This document shows positions 1-8,076 of a stretch of DNA of 64,000 nucleotides, piece after piece. The first letter of the stretch is position 1, and each line of letters opens with the position of its first letter. This DNA comes from Nocardioides sp. HDW12B. Its GTDB lineage: Bacteria; Actinomycetota; Actinomycetes; Propionibacteriales; Nocardioidaceae. The notes under the pieces are model-generated. The model saw only the letters and a program-made list of their open reading frames with translations. It ran no database searches and was not told the origin of the DNA. The translations under genes were made by a program, and so were the position numbers. Where the stretch lies: positions 248,001 to 312,000 of the forward strand of contig NZ_CP049867.1 of NCBI RefSeq assembly GCF_011299595.1, given 5' to 3'.

Positions 1-158
1 ACCGAGCTGCCGTCCGGCAGCGACGCCGCGGTCTCTTCCTCAGCGCTGTCCGAGGCGGTCGCGCTGGAGACGGCCAGGCTGGCCGTCCAGGCTCCGGAGA
101 GCAGCGCGAGCGGGACGAGTGCCGTCGCCTTCTGCCACGTGGTCATGCGTTTGCTCAT
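1..158 (-). CDS. Secreted protein, N-terminal fragment (possible lytic transglycosylase)
   Basis: The gene runs off the left edge; the first 52 codons are visible. They encode a basic N-terminus (MSKRMTTWQK), a hydrophobic stretch (ALVPLALLSGAWTASLAV) and a small-residue, acidic segment, which is a Sec signal peptide. GGGAGA at 168-173 lies about nine bases before the ATG and fixes the start. Nocardioides lytic transglycosylases often begin in this way, with a Leu-Pro-Asp-Gly segment after the signal peptide as here, but no catalytic domain is in view, so the function is a guess. It is divergent from hemL. Confidence 0.55.
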   Translation of the reverse strand, partial: MSKRMTTWQKATALVPLALLSGAWTASLAVSSATASDSAEEETAASLPDGSS

Positions 159-316
159 GATGATGTGTCTCCCTGTTGGCCCGGCGGCCAGGTCGGTGTT
201 GCCGGGTCACTTCCCTCGTGCACTACAACTACCCAGACCGCGCGAGGTTACGCCCCAGTAGCAGACCTCTTCAAACGATCGTAAATCGGACGCGCCGTGC
301 GCATCGGGAAAGATCC

Positions 317-360
317 GGACGCGGTCCGACCCGGTCCGGGACGCGGTCCGATCCGGTCCG
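317..360. repeat. Two tandem 22-bp repeats upstream of hemL
   Basis: Positions 317-338 and 339-360 are the same 22-bp sequence with one mismatch. Each contains two CGGTCCG elements, so four half-site-like motifs lie at 11-bp steps. The array is about 50 bp before the hemL start in the 252-bp divergent gap. Spacing of one helical turn fits a cooperative protein-binding site, but no regulator is identified. Confidence 0.6.
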
Positions 361-410
361 GGGCGGTCCTCGATTCGGCCTCGCTGGTCCCGTCGGGGAA
401 GATGGCGGGT

Positions 411-1775
411 GTGAACCTGCCACCCCCGACCACCCCCGCGTCGGCACCGGCCTCGGAGGCCCTGTTCGCGCGCGCACGCACCGTCATCCCGGGCGGGGTG
501 AACTCCCCGGTGCGTGCCTTCCAGGCCGTCGGCGGCACCCCGCGCTTCGTCGCGTCCGCCCGGGGTCCGCACCTCTACGACGCGGACGGCCGCGAGTACG
601 TCGACCTGCTGTGCTCGTGGGGGCCGATGCTGCTCGGGCACGCCCACCCGGAGGTCGTGGCCGCGGTCAGCGAGGCCGTCGCCCGCGGCACGTCGTACGG
701 CACGCCGACCGAGGCCGAGGTGCTGCTGGCCGAGGAGATCGTGGCCCGTACCCCGGTGGACCGGCTCCGGCTGGTCTCGTCGGGCACCGAGGCCACCATG
801 TCGGCCATCCGGCTGGCCCGCGGCTTCACCGGCCGCGACGTGGTGGTCAAGTTCGCCGGCTGCTACCACGGCCACGTCGACCCGCTGCTGGCCGCGGCGG
901 GCAGCGGGCTGGCGACCTTCGCCATGCCGGGCACCCCGGGGGTCCCCGAGGCCGTCACCGCCCGCACCATCGTCCTGCCCTACAACGACGAGGCGGCCGT
1001 CACCGCCGCCTTCGCCGAGCACGGCCACGAGATCGCCTGCCTCATCACCGAGGCCACCCCCGGCAACATGGGCGTCGTCCCGCCCGCGCCCGGCTTCAAC
1101 CGCTTCCTGTCGGAGACCTGCGCCGCGCACGGCGCGCTCTTCGTCAGCGACGAGGTCATGACCGGCTTCCGCATCACCTCCTCGGGCCGCTGGGGCCTCG
1201 ACGGTGCGGTCGAGGGCTGGCGCCCCGACCTCATGACGTTCGGCAAGGTGATGGGCGGGGGCTTCCCGGCCGCGGCCTTCGGCGGCCGCGCCGACGTGAT
1301 GGCCCACCTCGCCCCCGAGGGCAGCGTCTACCAGGCCGGCACGCTCTCGGGGAACCCCGTCGCCGCCACCGCCGGCCACACCACGCTGCGCCTGGCCACC
1401 GACGCCGTCTACGCGCACGTCGACCGGGCCGCGGAGACCGTCCGCGAGGCCGCGACCGCGGCGCTGACCGAGGCCGGTGTCCCGCACGTCGCCCAGCACG
1501 ACCGCAACATGTTCAGCGTGTTCTTCAGCGACGACGACGCCGCCACCCCGGTCACCGACTTCGCCGGCGCCTCGCGCCAGCGGCTCGACCGGTACGCCGC
1601 CTTCTTCCACTCCATGCTCGACTCCGGCGTGCACCTGCCCCCCAGCGCCTTCGAGATCTGGTTCCTCTCCGCCGCGCACGACGACGCGGCACTGGACCGC
1701 ATCGTCTCCGCGCTGCCCGCGGCCGCCCGCGCTGCCGCCGCCGTGCCGGACCCGGCCCCTGGGAGGACCGCATGA
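411..1775 (+). CDS. hemL: Glutamate-1-semialdehyde 2,1-aminomutase
   Basis: PLP enzyme that converts glutamate-1-semialdehyde to 5-aminolevulinate in the C5 haem pathway. The N-terminal segment [20 protein letters not shown] is typical of the family. The PLP-binding lysine is near residue 279 in [17 protein letters not shown]. The 454-aa length is slightly above the usual 430. The GTG at 411 is chosen because GGGGAAG at 395-401 sits nine bases before it; the in-frame ATG at 402 is too close to that site. The stop overlaps the next start (ATGA). Its place ahead of the cytochrome c genes links haem supply to haem attachment. Confidence 0.95.
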   Translation: MNLPPPTTPASAPASEALFARARTVIPGGVNSPVRAFQAVGGTPRFVASARGPHLYDADGREYVDLLCSWGPMLLGHAHPEVVAAVSEAVARGTSYGTPTEAEVLLAEEIVARTPVDRLRLVSSGTEATMSAIRLARGFTGRDVVVKFAGCYHGHVDPLLAAAGSGLATFAMPGTPGVPEAVTARTIVLPYNDEAAVTAAFAEHGHEIACLITEATPGNMGVVPPAPGFNRFLSETCAAHGALFVSDEVMTGFRITSSGRWGLDGAVEGWRPDLMTFGKVMGGGFPAAAFGGRADVMAHLAPEGSVYQAGTLSGNPVAATAGHTTLRLATDAVYAHVDRAAETVREAATAALTEAGVPHVAQHDRNMFSVFFSDDDAATPVTDFAGASRQRLDRYAAFFHSMLDSGVHLPPSAFEIWFLSAAHDDAALDRIVSALPAAARAAAAVPDPAPGRTA

Positions 1776-2446
1776 CGACCGTCGTCCACCTCGTGCGCCA
1801 CGGTGAGGTGCACAACCCCACCGGCATCCTCTACGGCCGCCGGCCGGGCTACCACCTCTCCGACCTCGGGCGCCGGATGGCCACCCGGGTCGCCGAGGTC
1901 ATCAGCGACCGCGACATCACCGGCGTCTACGCCTCGCCGCTCGAGCGGGCCCAGGAGACGGCCCAGCCCCTGGCCGACGCGCTGGGGCTGGACCTGCGCA
2001 CCGACGAGCGCGTCATCGAGTCCAGCAACGTCTTCGAGGGCCAGACCTTCGCCGGCGACCAGCGCCTGATCCAGCGCCCGCGCACCTGGCGCCACCTGTG
2101 GAACCCGCTGCGACCCTCGTGGGGCGAGCCCTACCAGCAGATCGTCGCGCGCATGACCGAGGCCGTGCACGACGTGCGCGACGCCCACGCCGGCCACGAG
2201 GCCGTGATCGTGTCCCACCAGCTGCCGATCTGGATCACCCGGCTGCACCTCGAGGGCAAGCGCTTCCTGCACGACCCGCGCAAGCGCAAGTGCACGCTGT
2301 GCAGCCTGACCTCGCTCACCTTCGAGGGCGACCGGCTCACCACGCTCACCTACTCCGAGCCGGCCGGCGACCTCATCCCGGTGCACGACCGCAACAAGAC
2401 CTTCTCCTCCGGCGGCTCGCCGGAGTCCCCGGGGGGCCGCACCTGA
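1772..2446 (+). CDS. Histidine phosphatase family protein
   Basis: 224 aa. The phosphoglycerate-mutase-like signature LVRHGE lies at residues 7-12, with His10 as the presumed phospho-accepting residue. A second catalytic His occurs in [10 protein letters not shown]. The start overlaps the hemL stop and has GGGAGG at 1761-1766. A histidine phosphatase between hemL and the thioredoxin gene is a recurrent actinobacterial arrangement, but its substrate is not known from sequence. It could be a phosphatase rather than a mutase, since the residues that define cofactor-dependent mutases are not evident. It is translationally coupled on both sides. Confidence 0.85.
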   Translation: MTTVVHLVRHGEVHNPTGILYGRRPGYHLSDLGRRMATRVAEVISDRDITGVYASPLERAQETAQPLADALGLDLRTDERVIESSNVFEGQTFAGDQRLIQRPRTWRHLWNPLRPSWGEPYQQIVARMTEAVHDVRDAHAGHEAVIVSHQLPIWITRLHLEGKRFLHDPRKRKCTLCSLTSLTFEGDRLTTLTYSEPAGDLIPVHDRNKTFSSGGSPESPGGRT

Positions 2447-3144
2447 TGCGTCCGACGAGGTCGAGTGGGAGGCCGAGGTCCGAGGTCCGCGAGCCCGGGG
2501 TCGCGACCCGCGCACGGCGTACGGCGGGTGCTCGCGTCACGTCCGCCGCCGCCGCGGCACTGCTGGCGCTCACCGGGTGCACCGGTCCGTCGCTGTCGAG
2601 CAGCGGCGAGCAGGGCTTCGTCACCTCCGACGGCTCGGTCTCGGTGCTCGAGCCCTCCGAGCGCAAGCCGCCGCAGGGCGACGTGGCGGGCGAGACCGTC
2701 GACGGCGACCCGGTCGCGCTGGCCGACTTCGCCGGCGACGTCGTGGTGATGCCGGTCTGGGGTTCCTGGTGCGGCCCGTGCATCGCCGAGGCGCCCGTGC
2801 TGGCCGCCGCCGCGCGCGACCTGGCCGACGACGGGGTGTCCTTCCTGGGCATCAACAACCGCGACTACGACGCGGCCTCGGCGCGGCAGTTCACCGAGAA
2901 CAACGACCTGCCCTACGACAGCATCTACGACCCCGAGGGCAACCTGCTGCTCAGCTTCCGCGGCACGCTGCCCCCGCTGTCGGTGCCGACCACGGTGGTC
3001 GTCGACGCCGAGGGACGGGTGGCCGCGCGCATCATCGGCGAGCTGAACACCTCCACGCTGTACGGCGTGATCGAGGACGTGGTGGGCAGACAGCTCCGGA
3101 CCCCACAGAGGTCGACCGAGGCGCCGGAGGGGGAGGGCGCGTGA
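2446..3144 (+). CDS. TlpA/ResA-type thioredoxin-like lipoprotein
   Basis: 232 aa. A basic N-terminus and hydrophobic segment end in the lipobox ALTGC, with the lipidated Cys at about residue 45. The thioredoxin-fold active site is WCGPC with cysteines at about 109 and 112. The protein should sit on the outer face of the membrane and reduce apocytochrome c CXXCH cysteines, with electrons from CcdA encoded next. The start overlaps the previous stop by one base (TGATG) behind a G-rich stretch. Gene order hemL, phosphatase, tlpA, ccdA, resB, ccsB is that of the system II cytochrome c maturation module. Confidence 0.9.
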   Translation: MRPTRSSGRPRSEVREPGVATRARRTAGARVTSAAAAALLALTGCTGPSLSSSGEQGFVTSDGSVSVLEPSERKPPQGDVAGETVDGDPVALADFAGDVVVMPVWGSWCGPCIAEAPVLAAAARDLADDGVSFLGINNRDYDAASARQFTENNDLPYDSIYDPEGNLLLSFRGTLPPLSVPTTVVVDAEGRVAARIIGELNTSTLYGVIEDVVGRQLRTPQRSTEAPEGEGA

Positions 3145-3893
3145 GCGTCGCCGACTGGTTCGTCGAGCAGGTGACCAGCGGCTCGATGGCACTGGCCGTC
3201 CCGGTGGCCGCGGCCGCGGGCACGGTGTCGTTCTTCTCGCCCTGCGTGGTGCCGCTGCTGCCCGGCTACGTCTCCTACGCCACCGGCCTGTCCGGGGCGG
3301 ACCTCGAGACCGCCAAGCGGGGCCGCATGCTGGCCGGCACGCTGTTGTTCGTCGTCGGCTTCACCGCGTGGTTCGTGGTCGTCGGCGCCACCGCCGGGGC
3401 GCTCGGCGGCTGGCTCTACGAGTACCGCCGCACCATCACCACCGTGCTCGGCGTCGTCACCATCCTGGTCGGGCTGGTCTTCATGGGCGTGGTGCCCTGG
3501 CTGCAGCGTGACGTCCGGCTCCACCGCGTGCCGTCGGTCGGGCTGGCGGCCGCGCCGCTGCTCGGGCTGCTGTTCGCGATCGGCTGGACGCCCTGCATCG
3601 GCCCGACTCTGACGGCCGTGCAGTCGATGGCCATCACCGAGGCGACGGCCGGGCGCGGCGCGCTGCTCAGCGTGGCCTACTCGCTGGGGCTCGGCCTGCC
3701 CTTCATCCTGCTGGGTCTGAGCTACCGCCGCATGCTCGGCGCGACCCGGTGGATCCGCAAGCACCAGGCCTGGGTCACGCGCGCCGGCGGTCTCATGCTC
3801 GTGGCCGTCGGGCTGCTGCTCGTGACCGGCTGGTGGGACCTGTGGGTCGCGGAGATGCGTGGCTGGGTCGTCGGTTTCGAGGTGTCGGTCTGA
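3141..3893 (+). CDS. ccdA: Cytochrome c biogenesis protein CcdA
   Basis: Polytopic thiol-disulfide transporter of 250 aa that carries reducing equivalents from cytoplasmic thioredoxin to the outer TlpA-like protein. The two redox cysteines are in SPCVVPLLPGY (about residue 35) and WTPCIGPTL (about residue 152), each with the family's Pro-Cys context. About six hydrophobic segments are present. The GTG start overlaps the preceding TGA (GTGA), with GGGAGG at 3131-3136. The next gene overlaps it by one base. Confidence 0.93.
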   Translation: MSVADWFVEQVTSGSMALAVPVAAAAGTVSFFSPCVVPLLPGYVSYATGLSGADLETAKRGRMLAGTLLFVVGFTAWFVVVGATAGALGGWLYEYRRTITTVLGVVTILVGLVFMGVVPWLQRDVRLHRVPSVGLAAAPLLGLLFAIGWTPCIGPTLTAVQSMAITEATAGRGALLSVAYSLGLGLPFILLGLSYRRMLGATRWIRKHQAWVTRAGGLMLVAVGLLLVTGWWDLWVAEMRGWVVGFEVSV

Positions 3894-5617
3894 TGAGCAC
3901 GCGCACCACCGACCGGGACCCGTCCATGCCGGAGCCACCCAACGAGTCGGGGCCGTCGGACGGGACGGACGCGACAGACGCGCGGAGGCTCGCGAGCGAC
4001 GTACCGGGGTCGCCGCCGGCGCTGTCGCCGCGCGAGCTCGCGCGCTGGGCCTGGCGCCAGCTGACCTCCATGCGCACCGCGCTGCTGCTGCTCCTGCTGC
4101 TCGCGCTCGGCTCGATCCCCGGCTCGGTCATCCCGCAGTCGAACATCGCCGCCGTGCAGGTCGGGCAGTGGAAGGAGGACCACCCCACGCTCGCGCCGAT
4201 CTACGAGCGGCTGGGGCTGTTCTCGGTCTACGACTCGGTGTGGTTCAGCGCGATCTACCTGCTGCTCATGGTGTCGCTCGTCGGGTGCATCGTGCCCCGG
4301 CTGGCGGTGCACTGGCGCGCGGTGCGGTCGACCCCGCCGAAGGCGCCGCGCAACCTGCACCGGCTGCCGGCGTACGCCCGCGAGGAGCTGGCGCCGGGGG
4401 CGGCGGCCGAGGAGACGCTGGACCGCGCGGAGGCCGCGCTGCGACGCCGGCGCCGCTACCGGGTGGTGCGCACCGGCGACTCGCTGTCGGCCGAGCGCGG
4501 CCACCTGCGCGAGCTCGGCAACCTGGTGTTCCACATCAGCGTCGTCGTGGTGCTGCTCGCCTTCGCCTACGGCCAGCTGTTCGGCTACAAGGGCGGCGCG
4601 ATCGTGCTCGTGGGCAGCGGGTTCACCAACTCCACCCCGCAGTACGACGAGTTCGCCCCCGGCTCGCTCTACGACCCGGTGGACCTGGAGCCGCTGAGCT
4701 TCACCGTCGACGACTTCGACGTGCGCTTCCTCGAGGGCGGTCCGGCCAACGGGCAGCCGGAGTACTTCCGCGCCCCCATCACCTACCGCGAGGACCTCGA
4801 CGCCGCACCCGAGAAGCACGTGCTCGAGGTCAACAAGCCGCTGGTGCTCGACGGGGTCAGCGTGTTCCTCGTCGGCCACGGCTACGCGCCCGACTTCACC
4901 GTCACCGACGGCAGCGGCGAGGTGGCCTGGGACGCCCCGGTGCCCTTCCTCCCGCAGGACGCGACCTTCGCCTCCTTTGGCGTGCTGAAGGTGCAGGGCG
5001 CCCGGCCCGAGCAGCTCGCCTTCGACGGGCTGTTCCTGCCGACCTACGGCTTCACCATGGAGCGCGGGCCGTTCTCGGTGTTCCCCGACGCCCGCCGCCC
5101 GGTCGTCACGATGACCGGCTACTACGGCGACCTCGGTCTCGGCGACGGCCAGCCGCAGTCCGTCTACGCCCTGGACACCGACGAGATGACCCAGTTCGAG
5201 AAGGGCGACGGCACACCGTTCCGCCTCGACATGGTGCCGGGGCAGACCGTGGACCTGCCCGAGGGGATGGGCACGGTGCGGTTCAACGGCTACGAGCGCT
5301 GGGTCAAGCTGCAGATCAGCCACACCCCCGGCAAGGGCGTCGCCCTCGGCGGGATCGTGCTCGGCCTCGTCGGCCTGATGGGGTCGCTGTTCGTGCGACG
5401 CCGCCGGGTCTGGGTGCGCGTGGTCGGCGGACCGGACGGGCGCACGTCGTACCTCGAGGTGGGCGGGCTCGACCGCAGCACCGTGGCCGAGGGCCTGGAG
5501 ACCGAGGTGACCGGTCTCGCACGCACGGCCCTGGGGACCATGACCGGTGCGGGTGATACTGGACGAGGACCCGGCAGCCAGGCGAGCCGGACCCGCGACG
5601 ACGAGGAGCAGCCGTGA
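3893..5617 (+). CDS. resB: Cytochrome c biogenesis protein ResB
   Basis: 574 aa. ResB works with CcsB (CcsA) as the system II haem export and ligation complex. The N-terminus is polar and acidic. Membrane segments follow at about residues 60-80 (leucine-rich), in SAIYLLLMVSLVGCIVPRL and in LVFHISVVVVLLAFAYG. Then comes a large extracytoplasmic domain and a last membrane helix (GGIVLGLVGLMGSLF) before a basic tail. The start codon ATG shares a base with the ccdA stop. The sequence has the expected length for actinobacterial ResB. Confidence 0.92.
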   Translation: MSTRTTDRDPSMPEPPNESGPSDGTDATDARRLASDVPGSPPALSPRELARWAWRQLTSMRTALLLLLLLALGSIPGSVIPQSNIAAVQVGQWKEDHPTLAPIYERLGLFSVYDSVWFSAIYLLLMVSLVGCIVPRLAVHWRAVRSTPPKAPRNLHRLPAYAREELAPGAAAEETLDRAEAALRRRRRYRVVRTGDSLSAERGHLRELGNLVFHISVVVVLLAFAYGQLFGYKGGAIVLVGSGFTNSTPQYDEFAPGSLYDPVDLEPLSFTVDDFDVRFLEGGPANGQPEYFRAPITYREDLDAAPEKHVLEVNKPLVLDGVSVFLVGHGYAPDFTVTDGSGEVAWDAPVPFLPQDATFASFGVLKVQGARPEQLAFDGLFLPTYGFTMERGPFSVFPDARRPVVTMTGYYGDLGLGDGQPQSVYALDTDEMTQFEKGDGTPFRLDMVPGQTVDLPEGMGTVRFNGYERWVKLQISHTPGKGVALGGIVLGLVGLMGSLFVRRRRVWVRVVGGPDGRTSYLEVGGLDRSTVAEGLETEVTGLARTALGTMTGAGDTGRGPGSQASRTRDDEEQP

Positions 5618-6633
5618 CGACCGAGGCCTTCGCCAGCTTCAGCGACACCGCCATCATGTTCGCCGGCATCGTCTACGTGCTGGCGCTCGCCGCCCACGTG
5701 GCGGAGTGGGTGGTCGCCCTGACGACGCCGGCGCGCTCCGGAGGCGCCGAGGGTGCGGCGGCCCAGCCGGTCGTCGTGGGCGCCGACGGCAGCCGGATCG
5801 ACGGACCGGCGGCTGGCGCGGGGTCCGGGTCGCTCCCCGAGCGCCCGGCGGACGCGGGTGATGAGCGCCGCGAGCTGCGCATCGACACCGCCAGCCGGAT
5901 CGGCGTGGCGCTGACCGTCGTGGCCGCGGTGCTGCACACCGCGGGGGTGGTGACGCGCAGCTTCGCCAGCGACCCGTGGCGGGTGCCGTGGGGCAACATG
6001 TACGAGTTCACCCTCACCGGGGCGCTCGGCGTGACCCTCATCTACCTGGTGCTGCTGCGCACGCTCAGGCTGCGCTGGATGGGGCTGTTCCTGACGCTCT
6101 TCCAGGTCGTCGTGCTCATGCTCGCCAACCTGACGCTCGAGCAGCAGGCCGGCCCGCTCGTGCCGGCGCTGCACTCCTACTGGCTGGTGATCCACGTCGG
6201 TGCCGCGATCCTCGCGACCGGTGCCTTCGCGGTCGGGGCGCTCACGTCGGTGATGTTCCTGGTGAAGCTCCGGATGGGGGAGCGGCGCGCGGCGCTGCTC
6301 GACCGGTTCCCCGACGCCGACACCCTCGACCGGATCTCCTACCGGCTGCACGCCGTGGGCTTCCCGCTGTGGACGTTCGCGGCGCTGATCGCCGGGCCGA
6401 TCTGGGCGGAGTACGCCTGGGGCTCCTACTGGAACTGGGACCCCAAGGAGGTGTGGGCGTTCATCACGTGGGTGGTCTACGCCGCCTACCTCCACGCGCG
6501 GGCGACCGCCGGCTGGAAGGGCAAGGCCGCCGCGATCATCGCGCTCATCGGTTTTGCCACCCTGCTGTTCAACTTCGTCGGCATCAACTTCTTCTTCGGC
6601 GCCAGCAGCCTCCACTCCTACGCCGGCTCCTGA
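5614..6633 (+). CDS. ccsB: Cytochrome c biogenesis protein CcsB (CcsA family)
   Basis: 339-aa integral membrane haem-handling protein that pairs with ResB. The tryptophan-rich WWD-type motif reads WGSYWNWDPKEVW at about residues 269-281; conserved histidines for haem relay occur in other segments (LHSYW, LHAVG, LHSYAG). The GTG start overlaps the resB stop and follows GAGGAG at 5603-5608. This is the last gene of the coupled run; a tandem array follows. Confidence 0.93.
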   Translation: MTTEAFASFSDTAIMFAGIVYVLALAAHVAEWVVALTTPARSGGAEGAAAQPVVVGADGSRIDGPAAGAGSGSLPERPADAGDERRELRIDTASRIGVALTVVAAVLHTAGVVTRSFASDPWRVPWGNMYEFTLTGALGVTLIYLVLLRTLRLRWMGLFLTLFQVVVLMLANLTLEQQAGPLVPALHSYWLVIHVGAAILATGAFAVGALTSVMFLVKLRMGERRAALLDRFPDADTLDRISYRLHAVGFPLWTFAALIAGPIWAEYAWGSYWNWDPKEVWAFITWVVYAAYLHARATAGWKGKAAAIIALIGFATLLFNFVGINFFFGASSLHSYAGS

Positions 6634-6644
6634 CCCCCGCAACC

Positions 6645-6776
6645 TCCGCGAAGCGTCAGGCGTGTACGCGCGAAGCGTCGCTCGTGTACGCGCGAAACGT
6701 CGCTCGTGCACGCGCGAAACGTCGCTCGTGCACGCGCGAAACGTCAGGCGTGTACGCGCGAAGCGTCAGTCCTGGC
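6645..6776 (+). repeat. Six-copy 22-bp tandem array
   Basis: Six head-to-tail units of 22 bp with consensus CGCGCGAARCGTCRSKCGTG plus two more bases (YA), at about 6645, 6667, 6689, 6711, 6733 and 6755. Units three and four are identical; the end units are the most diverged. There are no spacers, so this is not CRISPR. As 22 is not a multiple of three, the array does not encode a repeated peptide. It starts 11 bp after the ccsB stop, and the last unit contains the stop codon of the minus-strand gene at 6766. Confidence 0.85.
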
Positions 6777-7014
6777 CCGCTGCCGACGCCAGGACGGCGC
6801 CGCGGCGCCGGTCGGAGAGGACCGAGGCGACCGAGGCGAAGCTGAGCACCGCGGCGACCGAGCCGAACGACCCGATCGAGAGCACCGAGAGGGCCGAGCC
6901 GACGCTGCCGACCGACAGCACGGACCCGACGCTCCCCACGGACAGCACCGAGCCGTTCGACGCGATCGAGAGCACGGAGCCCTTCGAGCGCCAGGACAGG
7001 TAAGAGTCAGCCAC
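6766..7014 (-). CDS. Small Gly/Ser/Val/Leu repeat protein of unknown function
   Basis: 82 aa. After a short head (VADSYLSWRSKG) the protein is built from tandem short units of the type GSVLSVGSVGSVLSVGS, with small Gly-Ser turns alternating with Val-Leu or Val-Ile pairs, to about residue 66. It ends in a basic tail (DRRRGAV). It has no cysteine and no recognised domain. The periodicity suggests a stacked beta-solenoid-like or adhesive fold, but that is inference. The GTG at 7014 has no ribosome binding site; TAGCCT lies seven bases upstream, so the message is probably leaderless. The opposite strand is open too, but it lacks a start of its own and its composition mirrors this repeat. Confidence 0.6.
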   Translation of the reverse strand: MADSYLSWRSKGSVLSIASNGSVLSVGSVGSVLSVGSVGSALSVLSIGSFGSVAAVLSFASVASVLSDRRRGAVLASAAGQD

Positions 7015-7020
7015 GAGTGG

Positions 7021-7027
7021 CAGGCTA
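7021..7027. promoter_or_regulatory. Shared divergent -10 element
   Basis: CAGGCTA can be read as CAGGCT toward the plus-strand ATG at 7033 (spacer 6) and as TAGCCT toward the minus-strand GTG at 7014 (spacer 7). Both genes lack a ribosome binding site, so both look leaderless and would use overlapping -10 hexamers. Confidence 0.5.
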
Positions 7028-7032
7028 CGCGG

Positions 7033-7404
7033 ATGACCGACGACACCTTCCGAGGCCTGCACCACGTCCAGCTCGCTGTCCCGGCGGGCTCGGAAGACCG
7101 GTGCCGTGAGTTCTGGGGCGACGTCCTCGGTCTCACGGAGCTCGAGAAGCCGCCCGTGCTGGCGGCGCGCGGCGGCTGCTGGTTCCGCCGCGGCGGCCTG
7201 GAGGTCCACCTCGGGGTCGAGGAGGAGTTCGTGCCGGCCCGCAAGGCCCATCCCGGGATCCTGGTCAGCGACATCGACGCCCTCGCGGCCCGGCTGGGAG
7301 CGCACGGGGTCGACGTACGGTGGGACGACGACTTCCCGGGCATGCGCCGCTTCTACACCAGCGATCCCTTCGGGAACCGCCTGGAGATGCTCGAGCCACA
7401 CTGA
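7033..7404 (+). CDS. VOC family (glyoxalase/bleomycin-resistance-like) protein
   Basis: 123 aa, one vicinal-oxygen-chelate unit. It has the beta-alpha-beta-beta-beta pattern with LHHVQLAVP at the start, a central LEVHLGVEEEF, GILVSDIDALAARL, and the closing FYTSDPFGNRLEML. Probable metal ligands are the early His, a central His or Glu and the final Glu. The substrate cannot be told from sequence; members include isomerases, dioxygenases and resistance proteins. The ATG at 7033 has no ribosome binding site; CAGGCT lies six bases upstream, consistent with leaderless translation. Confidence 0.8.
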   Translation: MTDDTFRGLHHVQLAVPAGSEDRCREFWGDVLGLTELEKPPVLAARGGCWFRRGGLEVHLGVEEEFVPARKAHPGILVSDIDALAARLGAHGVDVRWDDDFPGMRRFYTSDPFGNRLEMLEPH

Positions 7405-7447
7405 CCGCTTGGCGGTCCCGACGGTGTCAGTGGGTGTCGGAGGGGCG

Positions 7448-7714
7448 TCAGTCGGTGTCCTCGCGGGCGCGCATCTCCTCGAAGCGCGTCGACATGCGGT
7501 CGGCCCGCTCGGTGACGCGCTGCGCGAAGCGCTCGCGCAGGTCGCGCAGCAGGTACGCCGAGAGGAACGTCGACAGCACAGCGGCGAGGATCAGGGGCCA
7601 CAGCACCGGCAGGGGCCCGTTGCGGTCCACCAGCCACACCATGAGCAGGACCAGGGCGTAGGTGACGCCGAAGATGCCGAAGCGAGCCGCGGTGTAGAGG
7701 ACGAACTCACGCAT
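7448..7714 (-). CDS. DUF4229 domain-containing membrane protein
   Basis: 88 aa. Two hydrophobic helices (residues about 5-28 and 37-58) are separated by a short Asp-Arg-Asn-Gly-Pro loop. Then follows a basic amphipathic tail beginning LLRDLRERFAQRVTERADRM. This is the form of the actinobacterial DUF4229 family, whose function is unknown. TACGCT at 7721-7726 (minus strand) lies six bases from the ATG with no ribosome binding site, so it is probably leaderless. It converges with the VOC gene. Confidence 0.75.
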   Translation of the reverse strand: MREFVLYTAARFGIFGVTYALVLLMVWLVDRNGPLPVLWPLILAAVLSTFLSAYLLRDLRERFAQRVTERADRMSTRFEEMRAREDTD

Positions 7715-7788
7715 GCCACCAGCGTACGGCGGTCGCCCGACCGCTCCGTCGGCAGCACCGGGGGCCGTCGACGGGTTGCGTGCCCGCC

Positions 7789-7794
7789 TAGGCT
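7789..7794 (+). promoter_or_regulatory. -10 element of a leaderless gene
   Basis: TAGGCT, then six bases, then the GTG at 7801. The intervening bases are purine-rich but too close to the start to act as a normal ribosome binding site. Confidence 0.5.
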
Positions 7795-7800
7795 GGAGGG

Positions 7801-8055
7801 GTGCTGAAGTTCCTGCTGGTCGTCGCGCTGTTCGCCGGTGTCGTGTACGCCGTCGCGTGGACCCTCGAGCGCCGGCGCACCCTCGGCAAGGGCAATGCCC
7901 TGCCCCGCCGCCGTCCTGCGGCGCCGCCGACGAAGCAGGTCGCCCCGGACGACGACGAGGACTTCCTGCGCTGGCTGGACCGCAAGCGGCACAAGGACAG
8001 CAAGGACAGCAAGGACGGCACCGACGGTCAGGGCCAGGAGCCCGCTGCCGACTGA
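7801..8055 (+). CDS. Small single-pass membrane protein
   Basis: 84 aa. One membrane helix (FLLVVALFAGVVYAVAWTL) is followed by a basic region, a proline-rich linker and an acidic-to-basic segment (DDDEDFLRWLDRKRHKDSKD). The cytoplasmic tail is polar and low-complexity. Similar small proteins sit beside the cytochrome c and menaquinone genes of other actinobacteria, but no function is assigned. The start is GTG with TAGGCT six bases before it. It converges on menA with a hairpin between the stops. Confidence 0.75.
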   Translation: MLKFLLVVALFAGVVYAVAWTLERRRTLGKGNALPRRRPAAPPTKQVAPDDDEDFLRWLDRKRHKDSKDSKDGTDGQGQEPAAD

Positions 8056-8060
8056 CGGGG

Positions 8061-8076
8061 CCGCCGGCTTCGGCGG
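8061..8076. terminator. Bidirectional hairpin between converging genes
   Basis: CCGCCG, a four-base loop (GCTT) and CGGCGG lie exactly between the stop of the small membrane protein and the stop of menA. There is no T-run, which is usual in this GC range. Confidence 0.5.

Noticed and set aside
159-300. c-di-AMP (ydaO-type) riboswitch ahead of the secreted-protein gene
   Set aside because: Such switches precede cell-wall hydrolase genes in actinobacteria, but I could not match the conserved core segments in this leader.
207-1679. 490-codon minus-strand frame opposite hemL
   Set aside because: Low-complexity Gly/Arg/Ala-rich shadow frame; hemL is unambiguous on the plus strand.
6645-6776. CRISPR array
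   Set aside because: Units are directly adjacent with no spacers and no cas genes are present.
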